Source of the DNA: Macrotrachela quadricornifera
Lineage: Eukaryota; Rotifera; Eurotatoria; Philodinida; Philodinidae
Length of the DNA stretch: 64,000 nucleotides
Assembly: GCA_022393335.1 (NCBI GenBank)
Contig: JAJEKB010020438.1
Location: 1 to 64,000 of the forward strand
Direction: 5' to 3'
Every line of letters starts with the position of its first letter. Within the stretch, counting starts at the first letter, position 1. The notes beneath the pieces are model-generated. The model saw nothing but the letters and a program-made list of their open reading frames with translations. It ran no database searches and was not told where the DNA came from. The translations under genes were made by a program, and so were the position numbers. This document shows, piece by piece, positions 35,788 through 49,702 of the stretch.

Positions 35788-38700
35788 TTTATTGTGTCTT
35801 CCTACTTTTTTTCCCTATGCCAGAAAAAAAAAACATCAGCCATTTCTTTTTTTTTTTGTGTAAACAGTATGTTTTTTTCATTTTCTTTTTTTTCTCTTCT
35901 TTTAGAAGAGTCTTGTTTTTCTTTTTTTTATGTTCATGGTGCTTTAGTTCATTCATGAGATGAGAAATAAACAAAACATATACATATATATATATTTATA
36001 TATATATATATAAATATATATACGTATGTCAGAAAACTGTGTAGATATACAATGACTTCTGTCAAATATTGGTTAATGTGATTTTATTTTGTCTGTTATA
36101 TTGACAATGATTTGTTGTCAATTCAATTAAGAATAACAGCTATACATTCTTCCGAAAGACTACACCATATAGCAATGTATTGTTTTCTCTCTAAACAGAA
36201 GAACGAGTACATACAAAACATTGTTTACATTGCCAGTCAATTAAAAGGGCAAAAGGCCTTTTGTTTAGTTACTCGTCTCTCTTCCTCTTTGATAAGTAGA
36301 TTAATTTGATTGATGAATGAATGTTTCGTATTCATTACTTATTTGAAAGTCTTTAATTCAAAAGTTATTTTTGTTGTTTAATCTTATTGTATCTATAATC
36401 AAGATGAACATGATAAAATGAATGATTATATATGTGTTTAATCATGCACTATAATAGTGTGAATGATGAGACACATACACCGTTTGACTGGAATGCGTCG
36501 ACGATTATCGTTCAAGTTCATCGTTATTCGCTCGATTACATCGCATACTCATCATTTGCCTATCGACGTTTGATGACAGCCGATCAATCGTAAATAGAAG
36601 AAACATCATGTCGTTATAGAGAATATATCGAAAGTCTAGTCTAATGGATACTTCAACGTCATTATGCTATTCTTCTTCTGATGTTTTTTTGATGAGAAAA
36701 TATATGTTGATAATAAATATGATACATATATATATATATAAATAAAACTATGTATATATAGAAGTAAAATTAATCATATTTTTATATTTCATCCTTTACC
36801 TGCCTTTGTTTGTTATTCGTTACAATCATATGATTCATTTACTTCTAAAAATATTCATAGTTAATTCTATTTACTTTTATTAATACTATTCATGATTATA
36901 ATTTAAAAGCATTTGTATCTTTGTGTAAATAATATTATAATGTATTCATACTACGCAAGTATTTATGAAATTTTAATTTATTGGTAAAAATTAGTAGATT
37001 TATTATTTGGTCTATTGGAAACTTTTAGAAAAATTATTCTTCGATGAAAAGATAGAGAATTTTTTGCACTTTAAAAGTATGAAATTCTTGACTAGAAATT
37101 ATTGTATGTTTTTATATGCAAAAACGAAACATGAGACAGAAAGAAGTAAAAATATTGATACTGTACACTATAAGATTTGTTTCAAGTGTTTTTACTCTGG
37201 TTTGAATTTATTCAATTGAAATCTTTCTTTTATTGAATGCATTCTATAGTAAACGAATTGAGTTAAGATCTTTCTTTGTTTTAAAAATCGTCAATATGAA
37301 TTAAAATCATATTTTTTTAATTCATCTCCAAAGCAATCATCTTTTTTCATTTATCTTCGATTGTAGGTGTCGATATAATTCTTTTTAACAAAAGTTTTGT
37401 CATATTTCAACACACATTAGGTATCTTGTGTCAGAATTAAAAATTGTTTAGTCAGCCAACAAATGAATTTCTTTTTTTTATCCTATTACACACATTCTTT
37501 TTCGGTTTTGAAAGGACATTTTCAGAGAAATTAGTAGTATGAAACACTCTTTCAAATATGGTATTTGAAAAGAAAAATTATTCGCTATATAACAATCCTA
37601 GAGAATTTTTATAAGCATTATCTTTTGTAAAATAAGCATTTCAGTTCCCCATGTCGCAAGTCTAGATGTATAGTAGTGACATTTACTTTTAACATAATGT
37701 ACATTATATCGAATGATCTATCGGAGATTTTCATCTGTTAATCAAAATGTACCTCTTTTTTTTGTTTTTCCAATTTTTATGTATGGTTTCAGTTTCTTTG
37801 ATTAGTGGTAGAAAAAAGTTTGTCTATGCGTCTACTGAAGTAACTAAAACAAATAAATAGTCATCATACGATATACTTCATATCCTTTTGAAATATATGC
37901 TCAATTTTTTTGTTTGATTTTTAAAAAGTGCTGTCAATGAAGGATTTTTCATGGATCTCATTTTTGTATTTTGGATACTAGAAAATGACTGACGAAAGAA
38001 ACCTACATACTGAGTGCAAACATTTTAATTTATTTAGATAAATACTCACAGCTCATCAGTTTTAAGTCACAGAAAAATTTTGAAAATATATTTAGAATGA
38101 GCATTCAATTCTGATTCGGACTGACTATGTTTCGTTCTTAATGGTATCTTAGTGTTTTGTACAAACGTTGTTGTTAATCTCTGCAATAGTTTGTTCCTAT
38201 TGAATTGTCCGTGACTCAAAAGAATTTAAACATATATTTAAAAAGAGTATAAAGTACCCGTTTTGAATGACTACCTTGGATTGTCTTTGGCGAGTTATAT
38301 GTGCTCGAGAATTGAACGACAATGTTGAGTAACAACTTTCGTTACAAGAGTAAAAAATAGTATATGCTTAAATACTTTTTAAAATGATTATTTATTTGTT
38401 GAGATTGCCTAAGTAGTTGCAAGGATATATCTATCGGAACACTGCTGTGAACTTTTTTAATTCTATATTATCTCCAGTTAGAGATAGACAAAGATTGCTT
38501 ATCTCTTAACGATAAGATTATTCAAGCCCGAAGTATTCATAGTGTCTACGATGGTATTCAGATACTTTCTTAAATCTCATTGTTCTGACTATATTGGATA
38601 CGAACTATTATTGCTGATTGATGCAATTCATTAAATTTTAGTGTAATACATTTGTAAATACAGAAATTCTGTTTAAATTCATGAGTTTTTCTAATATCCT

Positions 38701-39596
38701 CTAAAAACGATTTGATACTGTCGCGACAATATTCTTGAAAAATCTTTCTCACTACCATAGATATTTCTGATTCAAGAAATCTACTAAAAAATACATTTCC
38801 TTAAGAAAAAATCTTTTCAAACATTCGATTATCATATTTATGCAAAAAAAAAAAATAAGCTGAAGATTTGCTTTTAAATAATGGTATAGTCACAAAACAA
38901 TAATTAGCCGAACAGTTTCGTGACGAAAACTATAGATTTTCTTTTTCTATGATCAGACATAGTCTGTCAATATAATGATGACATTCGACCTAGCTATATC
39001 ATTACGTTCAAATTAAATCAATGTTTATTTCTAGCACGATATAATTTTGTTCATTTAATCATACTATATCTAATTATAGTTTTTTTATTTTAATAATCGA
39101 AATATTTATCAAAGTACTTTGTATATCTTACCATAATTATAAAGAATATTTTTTACAATGAATGAATATCATTTTTTAAATTTCTGTTACTTTAGTAATA
39201 GCCTCTATGATGATACAAAGTGCATAGATGTGTTAAAAAGATATTGGTTCGATTCGATGAAAGACGATGATAAGTTTTTTTTTTTTTTTGTCAATGTCGA
39301 AACACATGATAAACATCATGTTGAAACCTCCATTTTCATCATTATGTTTATTTAATGTCATTTTAAGTTTCTATTTATATTTAGATATTGTTTTTTCATC
39401 TCATAAAGAAATATTAAAAATAATATGTTAAGAAAAAAAACTTCTTTATTAATTGAAAGAATCATATATTTAGATCAATATTATTTATTAATTTATTGTC
39501 GAGTAAAAGAATAAATTTTGTTTTGTTTTATTATTTTTATTTAATTTATCAAATAAAAAATTAAATAAAAAAGTTTTTTTTTTTTTTATTATTTAG
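35788..39596. other. 3.8-kb intergenic region, TGIF to WAC
   Basis: TGIF 3' untranslated sequence and intergenic DNA. TA runs at about 35975-36020 and 36722-36745. Open frames at about 36112, 37007, 38570 (minus) and 39158 lack domains and splice context. No RNA gene or mobile element recognised. Confidence 0.5.
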
Positions 39597-39661
39597 TTGT
39601 CAAATTCGTGTATTATTCAATTTTGACACGATCCAAATGTACTTGCTGTTGAGTATCGACG

Positions 39662-42600
39662 ATGTATGGTAGCAAACACAGAACAACGGATGGGTAAATT
39701 TGAATTTAAAATTTATTTTTAAATGCTTCGTTTTTAGTCTGTATGAAACCCGGAAAGACGGTAGCGGCTATTCGGTTAGTATGTTTTTTATTTATCTGTC
39801 CAAGTTTTATTGTATGAATATATAGTAAAATGTCTAAAATAGTTTAAAAACCGTTTAATATAATGTTAGAAAGAATAAAAAATTTATTTAAAATGTTGTA
39901 ATTAGAATTTTTTGATTTAATTTTAAGAATTATTATTTTATTTAAATTAATTTTAGTCGACAAAACGCGAATGGAATTTACAAACACATGGAATTAACGA
40001 CGATTCAACTAATCATCGAAAATATATTCGAACACAATGTAAATTCTTTTTTTTTTATTGAAAAGATAAAATAAATCATAAGAATTTATTTAGCTTCTAC
40101 AAATAATCGAACTGTACCATCGTCGTCGTCCTCTCAACAGCAACGTCAAAATGGTGACAAAGATAAAAAAACAGCTAAAGATGTATAAAATTCTTTGTTT
40201 GTTTTTTTCTTTGTAAATATCTTTATTTTTTAAGGCAAAAAAGCCGCTTCGTGTATCCGGTGATTGGTCAGAATTTAAAAGTTCAACAGGTTGAATATAG
40301 TTAAATATAAATTATATGAAGTATATACTTTTTTTTTGTAAAGGCAAAACGTATTTTTACAATTGTAAAACAGAAATTTCTCAATGGGAAAAGCCAAAAG
40401 GATGGCCAACGGATGAGTAAATTTTATTGATTATTTAATTTTTTTTTCTATCGAATTTTTTATTTAGAACATTATCTTCATCTACTCGAACAAGTTCAAC
40501 ATCCAGTTCTATTGATCGAACTAAAAAAGGTTTAGATTATTTTTATTATAAATTTTTAGTTTTTATTTCCTTTTTTTTTACTTTGAAATAGAATCAACAA
40601 ATTTTAGTATTTCACCTACAGTTCGTTCTCGATATAAGATGGAAGAATCAACAAAATATTCTCATAATCAACAAAAAGATATTCAAATTCCTAATTCAAC
40701 TATTAAAAATCATCAAAATGGTGATATTCATGCTCATACATCAAATAATATTAATCAACAAACTAATGAAATTCGTCTTCCAAGTCCAGGTTAAATTTTA
40801 TAAAAAATAAAATTCATATTTATTAAATTTCTTTATTATTCTTTTTCAGTTGATGATAATTCTCGAATGTCATTTTCATCAACTAGTAGTAAAGAATCAT
40901 CAGCTGTAACTACATCCGATCGAAATGATGCTGTTTTACATTCATCACTATCTGAACCCGGTAAAAATATTTCTGAAGTAGAAAGAATCTATGATACAAT
41001 TATAAATTCATCTAACATGTTTAAAGAAGTTGAGATATATATCGTGCCATTAATTTTTTTCTGGATCATTATATTCTGTACAGGGATAGTGTAGTGCTAT
41101 GAAATTAATAAACTAGATATTGAGAGTTTTTGGTGTACCAAAAAGCTTAGTTCTTGTAGAATACAGTCACTAGCACATAATGAATATTTAAAGAATGGTC
41201 ATTATTTTGAAATTTCAGTCATTTTTATGAAAAATAAGTATAATATTTCGGATTAATACTAAAAATGTCCAATACCTGGTTTGGTGGATTGTATATCACT
41301 ACTCTATCTACTAAAAAAACATTATTAAATACAAGTAATAGAGGAGAAAACGATTAGCCTAAGGAAAAGCTCCAGCTCTCTTAAAAAATATTTATCATTG
41401 TAATGTTTATTTCGTTATCTATTTTTTATCATCATCTAATGCAGAGATGGAACCAGTCAAAAATTCAAATTAATACTCAATCGATTCTTTTAAAGACAAA
41501 AAATAAGTTCTTCTTTTCATTTCAATTTTCAGCATCCTAATACAGTGTATTAAAACAATATCATAAACCACAAGATGCAGTCTCTCACTCCTAAATGAGT
41601 AGCTGACTTTATTGCTAGATAGAGCTCGTCAAGTTGATTCCACTATCACCCAAATGGTACAAGGTTAAAATTATTTTTTATAGTATCAGCTGCTCATTTG
41701 AAGATGTTCGCGTAGTTTACAAATACCCGTTTATTTTATATATGAAATAAGAATAAAGAGAAATTCGTCATTCATATTAAAAAAAATGATTTTTTTTAAA
41801 GAAGTCAAAATTTGTCGTATGGAATCTTGTTCATTCTGAACACAAACAATGAATATATAAAATAAACTATTATATGTAAATTGTAGAACTTTTCACGCTG
41901 TATCTTTTGATATATTTTGTTTTTATAATAGTGTATTATATAGTAAAAAAAGATTTTTTCTTTTGCTTTCGAAGACTGTATGATTTGGTGATGATACCAT
42001 TGCTCGATATTGTTATTTACCGTGATCAATTTTCAACAAAATTTCATTGCATATCCTTTATAAAAAAAACTATTAACATTAATAAAAGTTTTGAATAAAT
42101 TTCTATAGTAAAGTAGATTAGCTGGTATCGATACTATCTCTAATAAAACATTTTGTATTATACAGGGCAAATTCATCTATAATTTAAACCTCTATGATAA
42201 GAATATTCGATTGCAGATAATCATAGTATAGAATTAGAAAATTTTTCGATTAAAAAAAATATCCAATTAATTTACATAGAAAATATGAATATATTTTTTA
42301 ATTTTCAGCTATTCCACTTTCTACACCAGTATCCGATACACCAAGTAAATCTTTTGAAAAAGATTCAAATTCTTTAAATGGTAAAAAATATTTTTTGTTT
42401 ATATATATGAAATAAAAATATAATCTAATATTTAGAAAACGAAACAAAAAATTCAACAATTCGATCTATTAATCCTCCTATAACAACAACAGAACAAACG
42501 TAAATGATTTATTTTATTAATATATTAAGAAATAAATAGAATTTAATTTTCTTTTTTTTTATTTTAGTACTGAAAATGAATCTCCTACTCCGTCTATTTC

Positions 42601-42992
42601 AAAAGCTGAACGTGATCAAGAGATTCAAAAATATTATCGTGCTGATTTAATTCAACATTTAACTGATTGGCCATCAACTCAATTAGAAAAACAGGTATTT
42701 AAAAAAAAATCAAAATTATATCTTCTTTGTTTTATTTAATTATTTATTTTTTCTTTTAGTGTCTAAAGCTTTTTGATGATTATTATGGTTATAGTGCGAA
42801 AATATCTACAGCATTTATTGAACTTAAAGCATTAAAATCGAACTTTCGCGTACTTGAAATAAAACGAAGTATTTTATCACAAAGGTAAAATATTGCCAAT
42901 AAAAATTTGTTTTAAATAAATTATTTATTTTCTCAAGACTTCTCCGGTGTCATCAACATGTTAAAGAACGAGAAGATGATAAATTGTTATAA
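39662..42992 (+). CDS. WAC: WAC, WW-domain adaptor with C-terminal coiled coil
   Basis: Fourteen exons (39662-39693, 39738-39774, 39957-40038, 40094-40182, 40235-40289, 40344-40416, 40468-40529, 40592-40789, 40850-40960, 42309-42380, 42436-42499, 42568-42694, 42760-42884, 42938-42992) give 393 aa; human WAC is about 647. The N terminus [11 protein letters not shown] resembles human WAC. A WW domain lies near residues 89-117 ([18 protein letters not shown] then [10 protein letters not shown]). The middle is Ser/Thr/Asn-rich. The C terminus [19 protein letters not shown] and the helix after it match the WAC coiled coil that binds RNF20/40. Known WAC promotes H2B monoubiquitination at transcribed genes. 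The shorter middle explains the smaller size. Intron 9 (40961-42308, 1348 bp) carries a repeat also found near 59 kb. Confidence 0.92.
41520..41935. repeat. Dispersed repeat copy in WAC intron 9
   Basis: Segments such as 'cagtgtattaaaacaa...' followed by 'cacaagatgcag' (about 41540-41580), and 'attgtagaacttttcacgc' followed by 'tgtatctttt' (about 41879-41910), recur with small changes inside the foldback element at 59045-59900 ('cattgtattaacaacc' ... 'ataagatgcag', and 'attgtagaggttttcacgc'). This indicates a shared mobile repeat family. Confidence 0.55.
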
Positions 42993-44597
42993 TGTTGTTT
43001 TTCTTTTAAATATTTTTCACATGTAACAATGTGTATTCGCATGCACAATAAAAATTAAATTATTCATTCTTAACGCGAAATTTGTTCGATATTATTTGTT
43101 TGTTTGTTTGTTTGTTTGTTTTCTGTGTCAGATAAGAAAAAACCTATAACCATCATATTAGTTTTCTGGCCAATATAACAATGCTGCTTAGTGATGATCG
43201 GATTTTTTTCTTTCGTTTTTTTTGTTTTTTTTCTCTATCTCTCTCGCTCGCTATGTCTTTTTTTTTTGTTTCTTTCCAACAAAAAACAAAACAAAATAAA
43301 CCTATACTCTTATGTATTAATGTGTTCTTCTTTATATTGTGTATCTTTAAATTTTGTTGTTTATTCCTTTGAAAAAGTTACACATTATATATATATATGC
43401 ATATATATTTGAAATATGATACTTGTGTACAAAAAATATCTTCATAGTATATGACAAAGAAGAAAAAAAATATTATTTCTAGACATTTAATTAAAATAAT
43501 GTAAACTAGTCATTTAATTTAGTATAGACTTAGTGGATTAATAAGAGAGATTTAAATACTTTTAAGAAATTGGAAAAGTGCAAAAAAAAACATCATTAGG
43601 ATATTTCCTCTGTCTATATGTAAATGTTTCTGTAATTTACTAATTCTTTTATTTAACTAAGAATTTTTTTCAAATATAAATTCATAGTTATATCATTTTA
43701 CTAGTTATTATTATGTAAATTAAATTAATCATCAAAAGAAACATTATACGATATCCTTTTAAAAAAAAAGAATCTATTCAACATTTCTAAATGAACTTAA
43801 AAATAGATATATTTTATCGATGACCGCATAAGGACAAAGTGTTTTACGATAAATTTATTTATCAATAAGAGCATACATTCTATTTTTAAATTGCATAAAA
43901 GTTGTAAGATATCATTAATAATTAAACTGATCAAAAAATAAATTATTTATGTTAGATAAATTTTGTACTAGACATGATATTAATATATGTTTAAAAAGAA
44001 AATAGAATGTCGATGATATTTTTACATTTTAGATAAAATTATAAAGAGATAATATTTCTTCAAGAATTTAATTAATTTTATAAAAATTTTTCATCGATTG
44101 AATAACAGAGGTAACTCAAAAATTATTTTATTAATGGAAAAAATTGAATATTTTGTATATAATAGACAATTTTTAGAATGTATTGAGTGAAACAATATGT
44201 ATTTAGTGTATAATCATGAGATGACCTACCAATAGTATCTGAAAGAGATAAAATATGTTAGATATTTTTACTATTGTTTTCTCGTGACCTATTCATAGAT
44301 AATTATATTTATAGGTACTCTCTTTCTCTATAGAAAGTTAAAAAAATATGATTGATACGATCAAACAATAATTTAGATATTCACATTTTTTTTTCATACA
44401 ATTACATTCGTATAGCTAAAATAAAATAAGATTATTGAGTATTAAAATATTTCTATATGCTAAACCGATCGTTATGGTCCATTTTTTTTATATCACGTGA
44501 TTGTTTACCTTTTGTATATGTTAACTATCATTGGTTCTTTTCAATTGTATATTATGATTATGTATAGAACATATATTATCTTTGCTATGCATTCTAG
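42993..44597. other. WAC-SNAPC3 intergenic region
   Basis: WAC 3' sequence including a TTTG tetranucleotide run (about 43094-43120), poly-T/CT tracts near 43205-43270, then AT-rich DNA without recognisable features up to an ATTCTAG acceptor-like site ending at 44597. Confidence 0.55.
43094..43120. repeat. TTTG tetranucleotide microsatellite
   Basis: About six TTTG units directly downstream of the WAC stop codon. Confidence 0.85.
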
Positions 44598-44600
44598 ATA

Positions 44601-45863
44601 ATGTCAAATGATAATGATCGCCTTCGTGAATTTATAACTCCATCTATTAATTTAACGAAATTTTTAGAAGATGCAACAGTTCTAAAAGAACGTATAACAT
44701 CATTTAATAATTCATATTTTATTGATCAAAATAATCTTGATTCTTTAATAAATATAGCGAAATCTTTAAGTGATTATCGTTCTCTTGAACAACAAGATGA
44801 AATAACAACCACAACCACAACAACAACAACAGTAGAAAATGAAATAGATGAAGCAGAAGAAGACGAAGAAGAAGATAATGAGGATACAACATCAAGTACC
44901 TGGCGTACAAGACGAAAAAAGAAAAAACTTGATCCAAACATTGCAAATAATCTTAAATCATATCCAGCTTGTATTGAATATTTATATAAAGAATTTAGTC
45001 AATCACGTCCACATGCATCACATGATACAGCATTTTTAAAAAATATTCGTGAATGTAATCAAGCAAAATCAAATATAAATGATAATAGACTTATTTTAAA
45101 TTTACAAATATTTTTTCCTATTGAATCACGTGATCGTTATCGTCATCAATTAATGAATGAACTTATTTGTTTATCAACATTAACATTAGCACAAATACGT
45201 GATGCAATTGAATGTGTTAGTGATGAACAAATAATTGGTGAATATTCAACAAATCCAGATGATATTAAAACAAATGGTCAACGTGCTGGAGATGTAAATA
45301 CTGCAGCATGTTTTATAATCGAATCAGTTATTTATGATGATTTACGTCGTACAAATATACGTTTAAGTGAAAAAATAATTGAACAAACAAATACAAATTA
45401 TCAACAAGGTAATACAATGGAAATGACATATTTAAATGATCTTGAAACAATTCAACTTGGAAAACCATATATTTATTTACATCAAACCAATTGTGAACAT
45501 GTTATTGTATTTAGTGAATTGAAATTACTTGAACAAGATCAGTGTCATGACTCAAAGTAAATAAAGAAAAAAAAAAGGAGAAAAAAAGAACTTTTTTTTC
45601 GTATTTATTTTTTTTATAAAATTCTTTCTTATTTTTATTTTTACTTTTTTAGTCTTTATCCATTATGTCGTATGAAATATCATGGAAGATTTTCATATTG
45701 TTTTCTTTGTAATGTCTTCTATGCAAAATGGCTTATTCGAGATTCACCATTAATACCTGATGATCCATGTTTATTATGTGAACGATGTTTTAAAGCGTGT
45801 CATTATGATAAAGATGGAAATAAAGTTGGCAATTTTACTGCCTATCATTTTCCACAATTGTAA
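44601..45863 (+). CDS. SNAPC3: snRNA-activating protein complex subunit 3
   Basis: Exons 44601-45556 and 45653-45863 give 388 aa (human 411). Residues ~70-110 are a Thr run, an acidic stretch and a basic cluster. The conserved C-terminal half follows: CFIIESVIYDDLR, then YLNDLETIQLGKPYIYLHQTNCEH near 293, and after the intron LYPL, CFLCNVFYAKW, IPDDPCLLCERCF and HYDKDGNKVG. These cysteines and histidines match the zinc-binding part of SNAPC3 (SNAP50), which contacts the proximal sequence element of snRNA genes for Pol II and Pol III transcription in the nucleus. The start is 3 nt after an ATTCTAG acceptor. A run of AATAAA signals begins directly after the stop. Confidence 0.95.
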
Positions 45864-46833
45864 TAATAAATAAAGATAGCTATATATTTATATATAACGT
45901 GGATCAAACGATCGTTTTTTGTCGTTCTGTAATAAATAAATAAATAAATATAATTTCTCTTTTTTTTTATTTTTCTATTCTGTCTTTATCGCAAAGCGAA
46001 TAGCTTGAAAGCGTGTATATATAATATATATGTGTATATATATTTACATATATGAGAAGTTTTATTATCATAACCAATGAGCCACTCCCTCTAGATTCAT
46101 ATGTTTTGATGACGCACAAGATGACATGAAATGATCTACATTTCTTATTTTTTTTTATTATTTATCTTTTTTTTCGTTATTTTTTCTCTTTTTTTTGTCT
46201 TGTTTGCCATCGACTTTGCGGACGAATGACGTCAATGACACACAACGGCAGTTTCTTCGTTCTGCTTGTTGTTGCTGCTATTACCACTGCTTCTAACGGA
46301 GGCCGGTTTTTTTTGCCTTTCTTTCGTTGAAAACAACATCAACACATAAAAAAGACTACTAATAACACACAATGATGTTGTCTTTTTTTTTCTTGACTTT
46401 GTCATCGCCCACAAGATCTTATTTATTTTAGAATACATCAATAACAACTGTTGTTCTAAAAGAAATCGTTCAAAAAAAACAACAAACTTGATACGAAGGT
46501 GAGTAGTTAACAATAATAATTATCATTATTTTATGTGATAGATGAGGAGGAGAAAAAAGTAATGTGTCATAAAAAATATATGTAGTAGTCAAAAAAAAGA
46601 GGATTTTGTGCTTGGCTGGTTTTTACGTAGGTGTAATTTTCACTATGTGCTACCGAATAAATATGTTTGTATGTATGATCAGATAAAATAATATCTATGC
46701 ACTTTTACCTCAATCATATATTAAGAATTATTAATAAATATTTAGCTTTTAATGTATTTATATTAGATTTGTGTGTATTGATGAATATTTATTGATAACA
46801 GAAAATAATTAAATAAATAAAAAAAGACATACA
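45864..46833. other. SNAPC3-nuclear receptor intergenic region
   Basis: Holds SNAPC3 polyadenylation signals, an AAAT tetranucleotide run near 45930-45952, TA runs near 46016-46055, and a more balanced stretch at about 46190-46520. A minus-strand open frame there has no domain or splice partner. It is likely promoter DNA of the nuclear receptor gene. Confidence 0.5.
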
Positions 46834-49702
46834 ATGTTTAAACTCACGAATGAAGGTAAATAGAATAAAAATAAAAAAAACAAGACAAAATTTTAATTAT
46901 TTTTCCTCTTTAAAGTCACAACTGATAGCAATGATAGTCGATCATCATCTATGGACGATCAGTCAATGAATGGTGAAGAATTTTATATACAAAAACGAAA
47001 ACCTCGTCGTGTTCGATGTCTTATCAAATCTTCTATTGAAAGAATTGTTAATGATAAACCAATAGAACGAAGTCCAAATGTAATAAACATCAGACGAAAC
47101 TCAACAACTTCAACATTGGATAAAAGACCCTTTCCATTTGGACAATGGTAAATAATATTCATAGCTTATTTTCATGTTTTAATTAGATAATTCTTACAAT
47201 ATTTTCTTTATATTATAGTCGAGTTTGTATGGATAAAGCAACAGGTGCTCACTATGGTGTTCCAACATGTGAAGGATGCAAGGTAAATTTTTAATTGCGC
47301 CTAATTTTTATTTCTAAAGTAAATAATATCTGAAAAAAAAAACAATAATTTATTATTGCTTTTCATTTTCTTTATTGTTAACTGTGTCTAGACAAAAGAA
47401 AAAGTTATCATGATCTGTAATGATAGTATGATAGAAGTACCAAGAAAATACTATTAAATTTGTATAAATAGAAGAAAAAAGCTTTTTTATTAATTTTAAA
47501 TATTCTTTTCTATATATCTTCAGTGTTATTGACAGTACTTTAATATACATATTTATATAATCATATCTACAGAAACGTTATACGGATAAAAAAAAATAAT
47601 CTTAACAAAATATTTATTTTAGGGTTTTTTCAAACGAAGTATATTACGAAAGGAAAAATATCGATGTTATTTTGGTGATGGATGTATAATTACTACTGAT
47701 AATCGTAATCGTTGTAAATCATGTCGTTTTCAAAAATGTCTTAAAGAGGGAATGTCTGTTGAAGGTACAGAAATAAAATTTTTGAAAAAAAAAAAACTTT
47801 TTTAAAATAATTATATTTTTTGTAGGTGTTCGAATGGGTCGTATTCCAAAATTAGTCAAAGAAAAAGCTTTAGCTGAACATCATTTATCATCATCAAGTA
47901 TAGAAAATGATGATTTAAATTCACCAATTGCATCTTCATCACCATCATGTGTACCATCAATAAATTCAAATTCAAATACATTTACATCTGCTGATTTCGA
48001 TCTACATTTAATTGATGGACATTTATTTTTCAATGATTTTGATACAATGTCATTTGATACTCCTCCAGCAACATTACCATCATGTACAAATTATATGTTA
48101 CCTGATAACTTTACTATAGATACAACAAAATATGATGATGAAGAAAATCTATTTTTATTAGATCGTTCAATTTTAACAAATTGTACAGTAAATTATGAAG
48201 AAAATTTTTTAATGAATGTTATTGAACGTATTGAAAAACTTATAACAAAAATATCTGATCCAATGACATATACAGAACTTAATAATGAAGATTCATCATT
48301 TATTCGATATCTTAGATGGAAAATATTTGATTTATCAAATACATTTAATGAATGTACAAGACAATTAATTGAAAGAATGAATAGTATGATTAATATTGGA
48401 GTAAATAAATTCTTAATCTTTTATATTTTTAATAAAAAAAAAATTTTTTTTTCTTTCTTTTTAGATTAAAGATTTTCCTGGTGATGATTCAACTCTTCAA
48501 GATATATGGATAGGATTAACAGGTAATAAACTTTAGTTTGAAGGATGTTTTTATTTTTTCTTATAAAATTATATATTTATAGATGCCATTCCATTTCACG
48601 TGAAAAATCTCATTACATTTGCACGCGAAGTATGTGTAAAAAGTTTTTTAATATAAAATTTGCACTCATTCATACAATAAAAACTTTGAGATCTATTTTT
48701 ATAATATTAAAAGCGAAAATAACTAAAAATATAGGACAAAAATTCAGTCATCATGTACTTCTTTGGTTAAAAGAACCTCTAAATAATAAAATTAATAGTT
48801 TTTATTGTTAATTATTTATGTATGAGAGAATAGATGAAAAACAGTTTTTTTTTTATTTTAAATATGATATAAACAAAACATTATATCAATGTCATTTAAA
48901 CATGGTTTTTATCATAAAATATAATTTATTTAGATGCCAGCTATTAATGAAATCGATTTTGATGATTTTCATAAAATAATGGATAATCGTTTATTTGATT
49001 TTTGGCTGGTAAAAATTGTTTTTTTTATTATTATATATATATTTATTTTTCTAAAGAAAACTCAATATTTTAGATAAAACATGCACCATTAATGCGTAAT
49101 AATGAATCATATATGATGTTACCAAATGGTCTTCAATATACTCGTCAATGGATGATTAAAATTATCGGTGATGATATGGTTGAAGCCATGTTTGAATTTG
49201 CAAAAAAATTTAATGCATTAAATTTAACACAAGAAGAACATGCATTAATATTTCCTATTATTATTTGTAGTAAAGGTAATATATAATTTAAACAAAAAAA
49301 AATAAATAAATAAATTATTCTAAAAAAAATATATTTTTAGATGAAACTCTTAATGATTATAAAACAGTACGTCATATTCAATATTGTTATTTATATGCAT
49401 TATATACACAAATGCTAACAACACGCACACCATTAGAAGCAAAAACAGTATTTCGTGATCTTTTACAGGTTTAGATTTTTAAATATTGAAAGTATAATAT
49501 ATATATATACATAGAGGTATTTTCTTTTATTTAAATAGATTTTTACTTTTTTACCGTTGTTAAATAAATTACAAGAGAAAAAAGTCGGTCCGCTTATTCC
49601 AGAAAGTAAGTTTATTAAAATATATATTGATAATTTTACTTAATTAATTTATTTGTTTCTTTTTTTTTTTATTTTATTTTAGGTATGACATCTGAATTAT
49701 GA
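46834..49702 (+). CDS. Nuclear receptor, probably NR1-like
   Basis: Twelve exons (46834-46855, 46916-47147, 47219-47282, 47623-47764, 47826-48400, 48465-48522, 48583-48629, 48934-49008, 49074-49275, 49341-49468, 49539-49605, 49683-49702) give 543 aa. The DNA-binding domain spans about residues 85-150: CRVCMDKATGAHYGVPTCEGCK then GFFKRSILRKEKY, with second-finger spacing C-x5-C-x9-C-x2-C and KCLKEGM. The P-box CEGCKG and the extension GVRMGRIPK suggest the NR1 group. The first finger cysteine codon is split by an intron. A Ser/Asn hinge of ~140 residues leads to a ligand-binding domain (about 290-540), ending LLNKLQEKKVGPLIPE. Ligand and exact subfamily are unresolved. The first two exons (MFKLTNE...) rest only on frame continuity; translation could instead begin at 46951. 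Confidence 0.88.

Noticed and set aside
46232..46513. Minus-strand frame before the nuclear receptor
   Set aside because: No domain, no splice context, low-complexity basic stretches.
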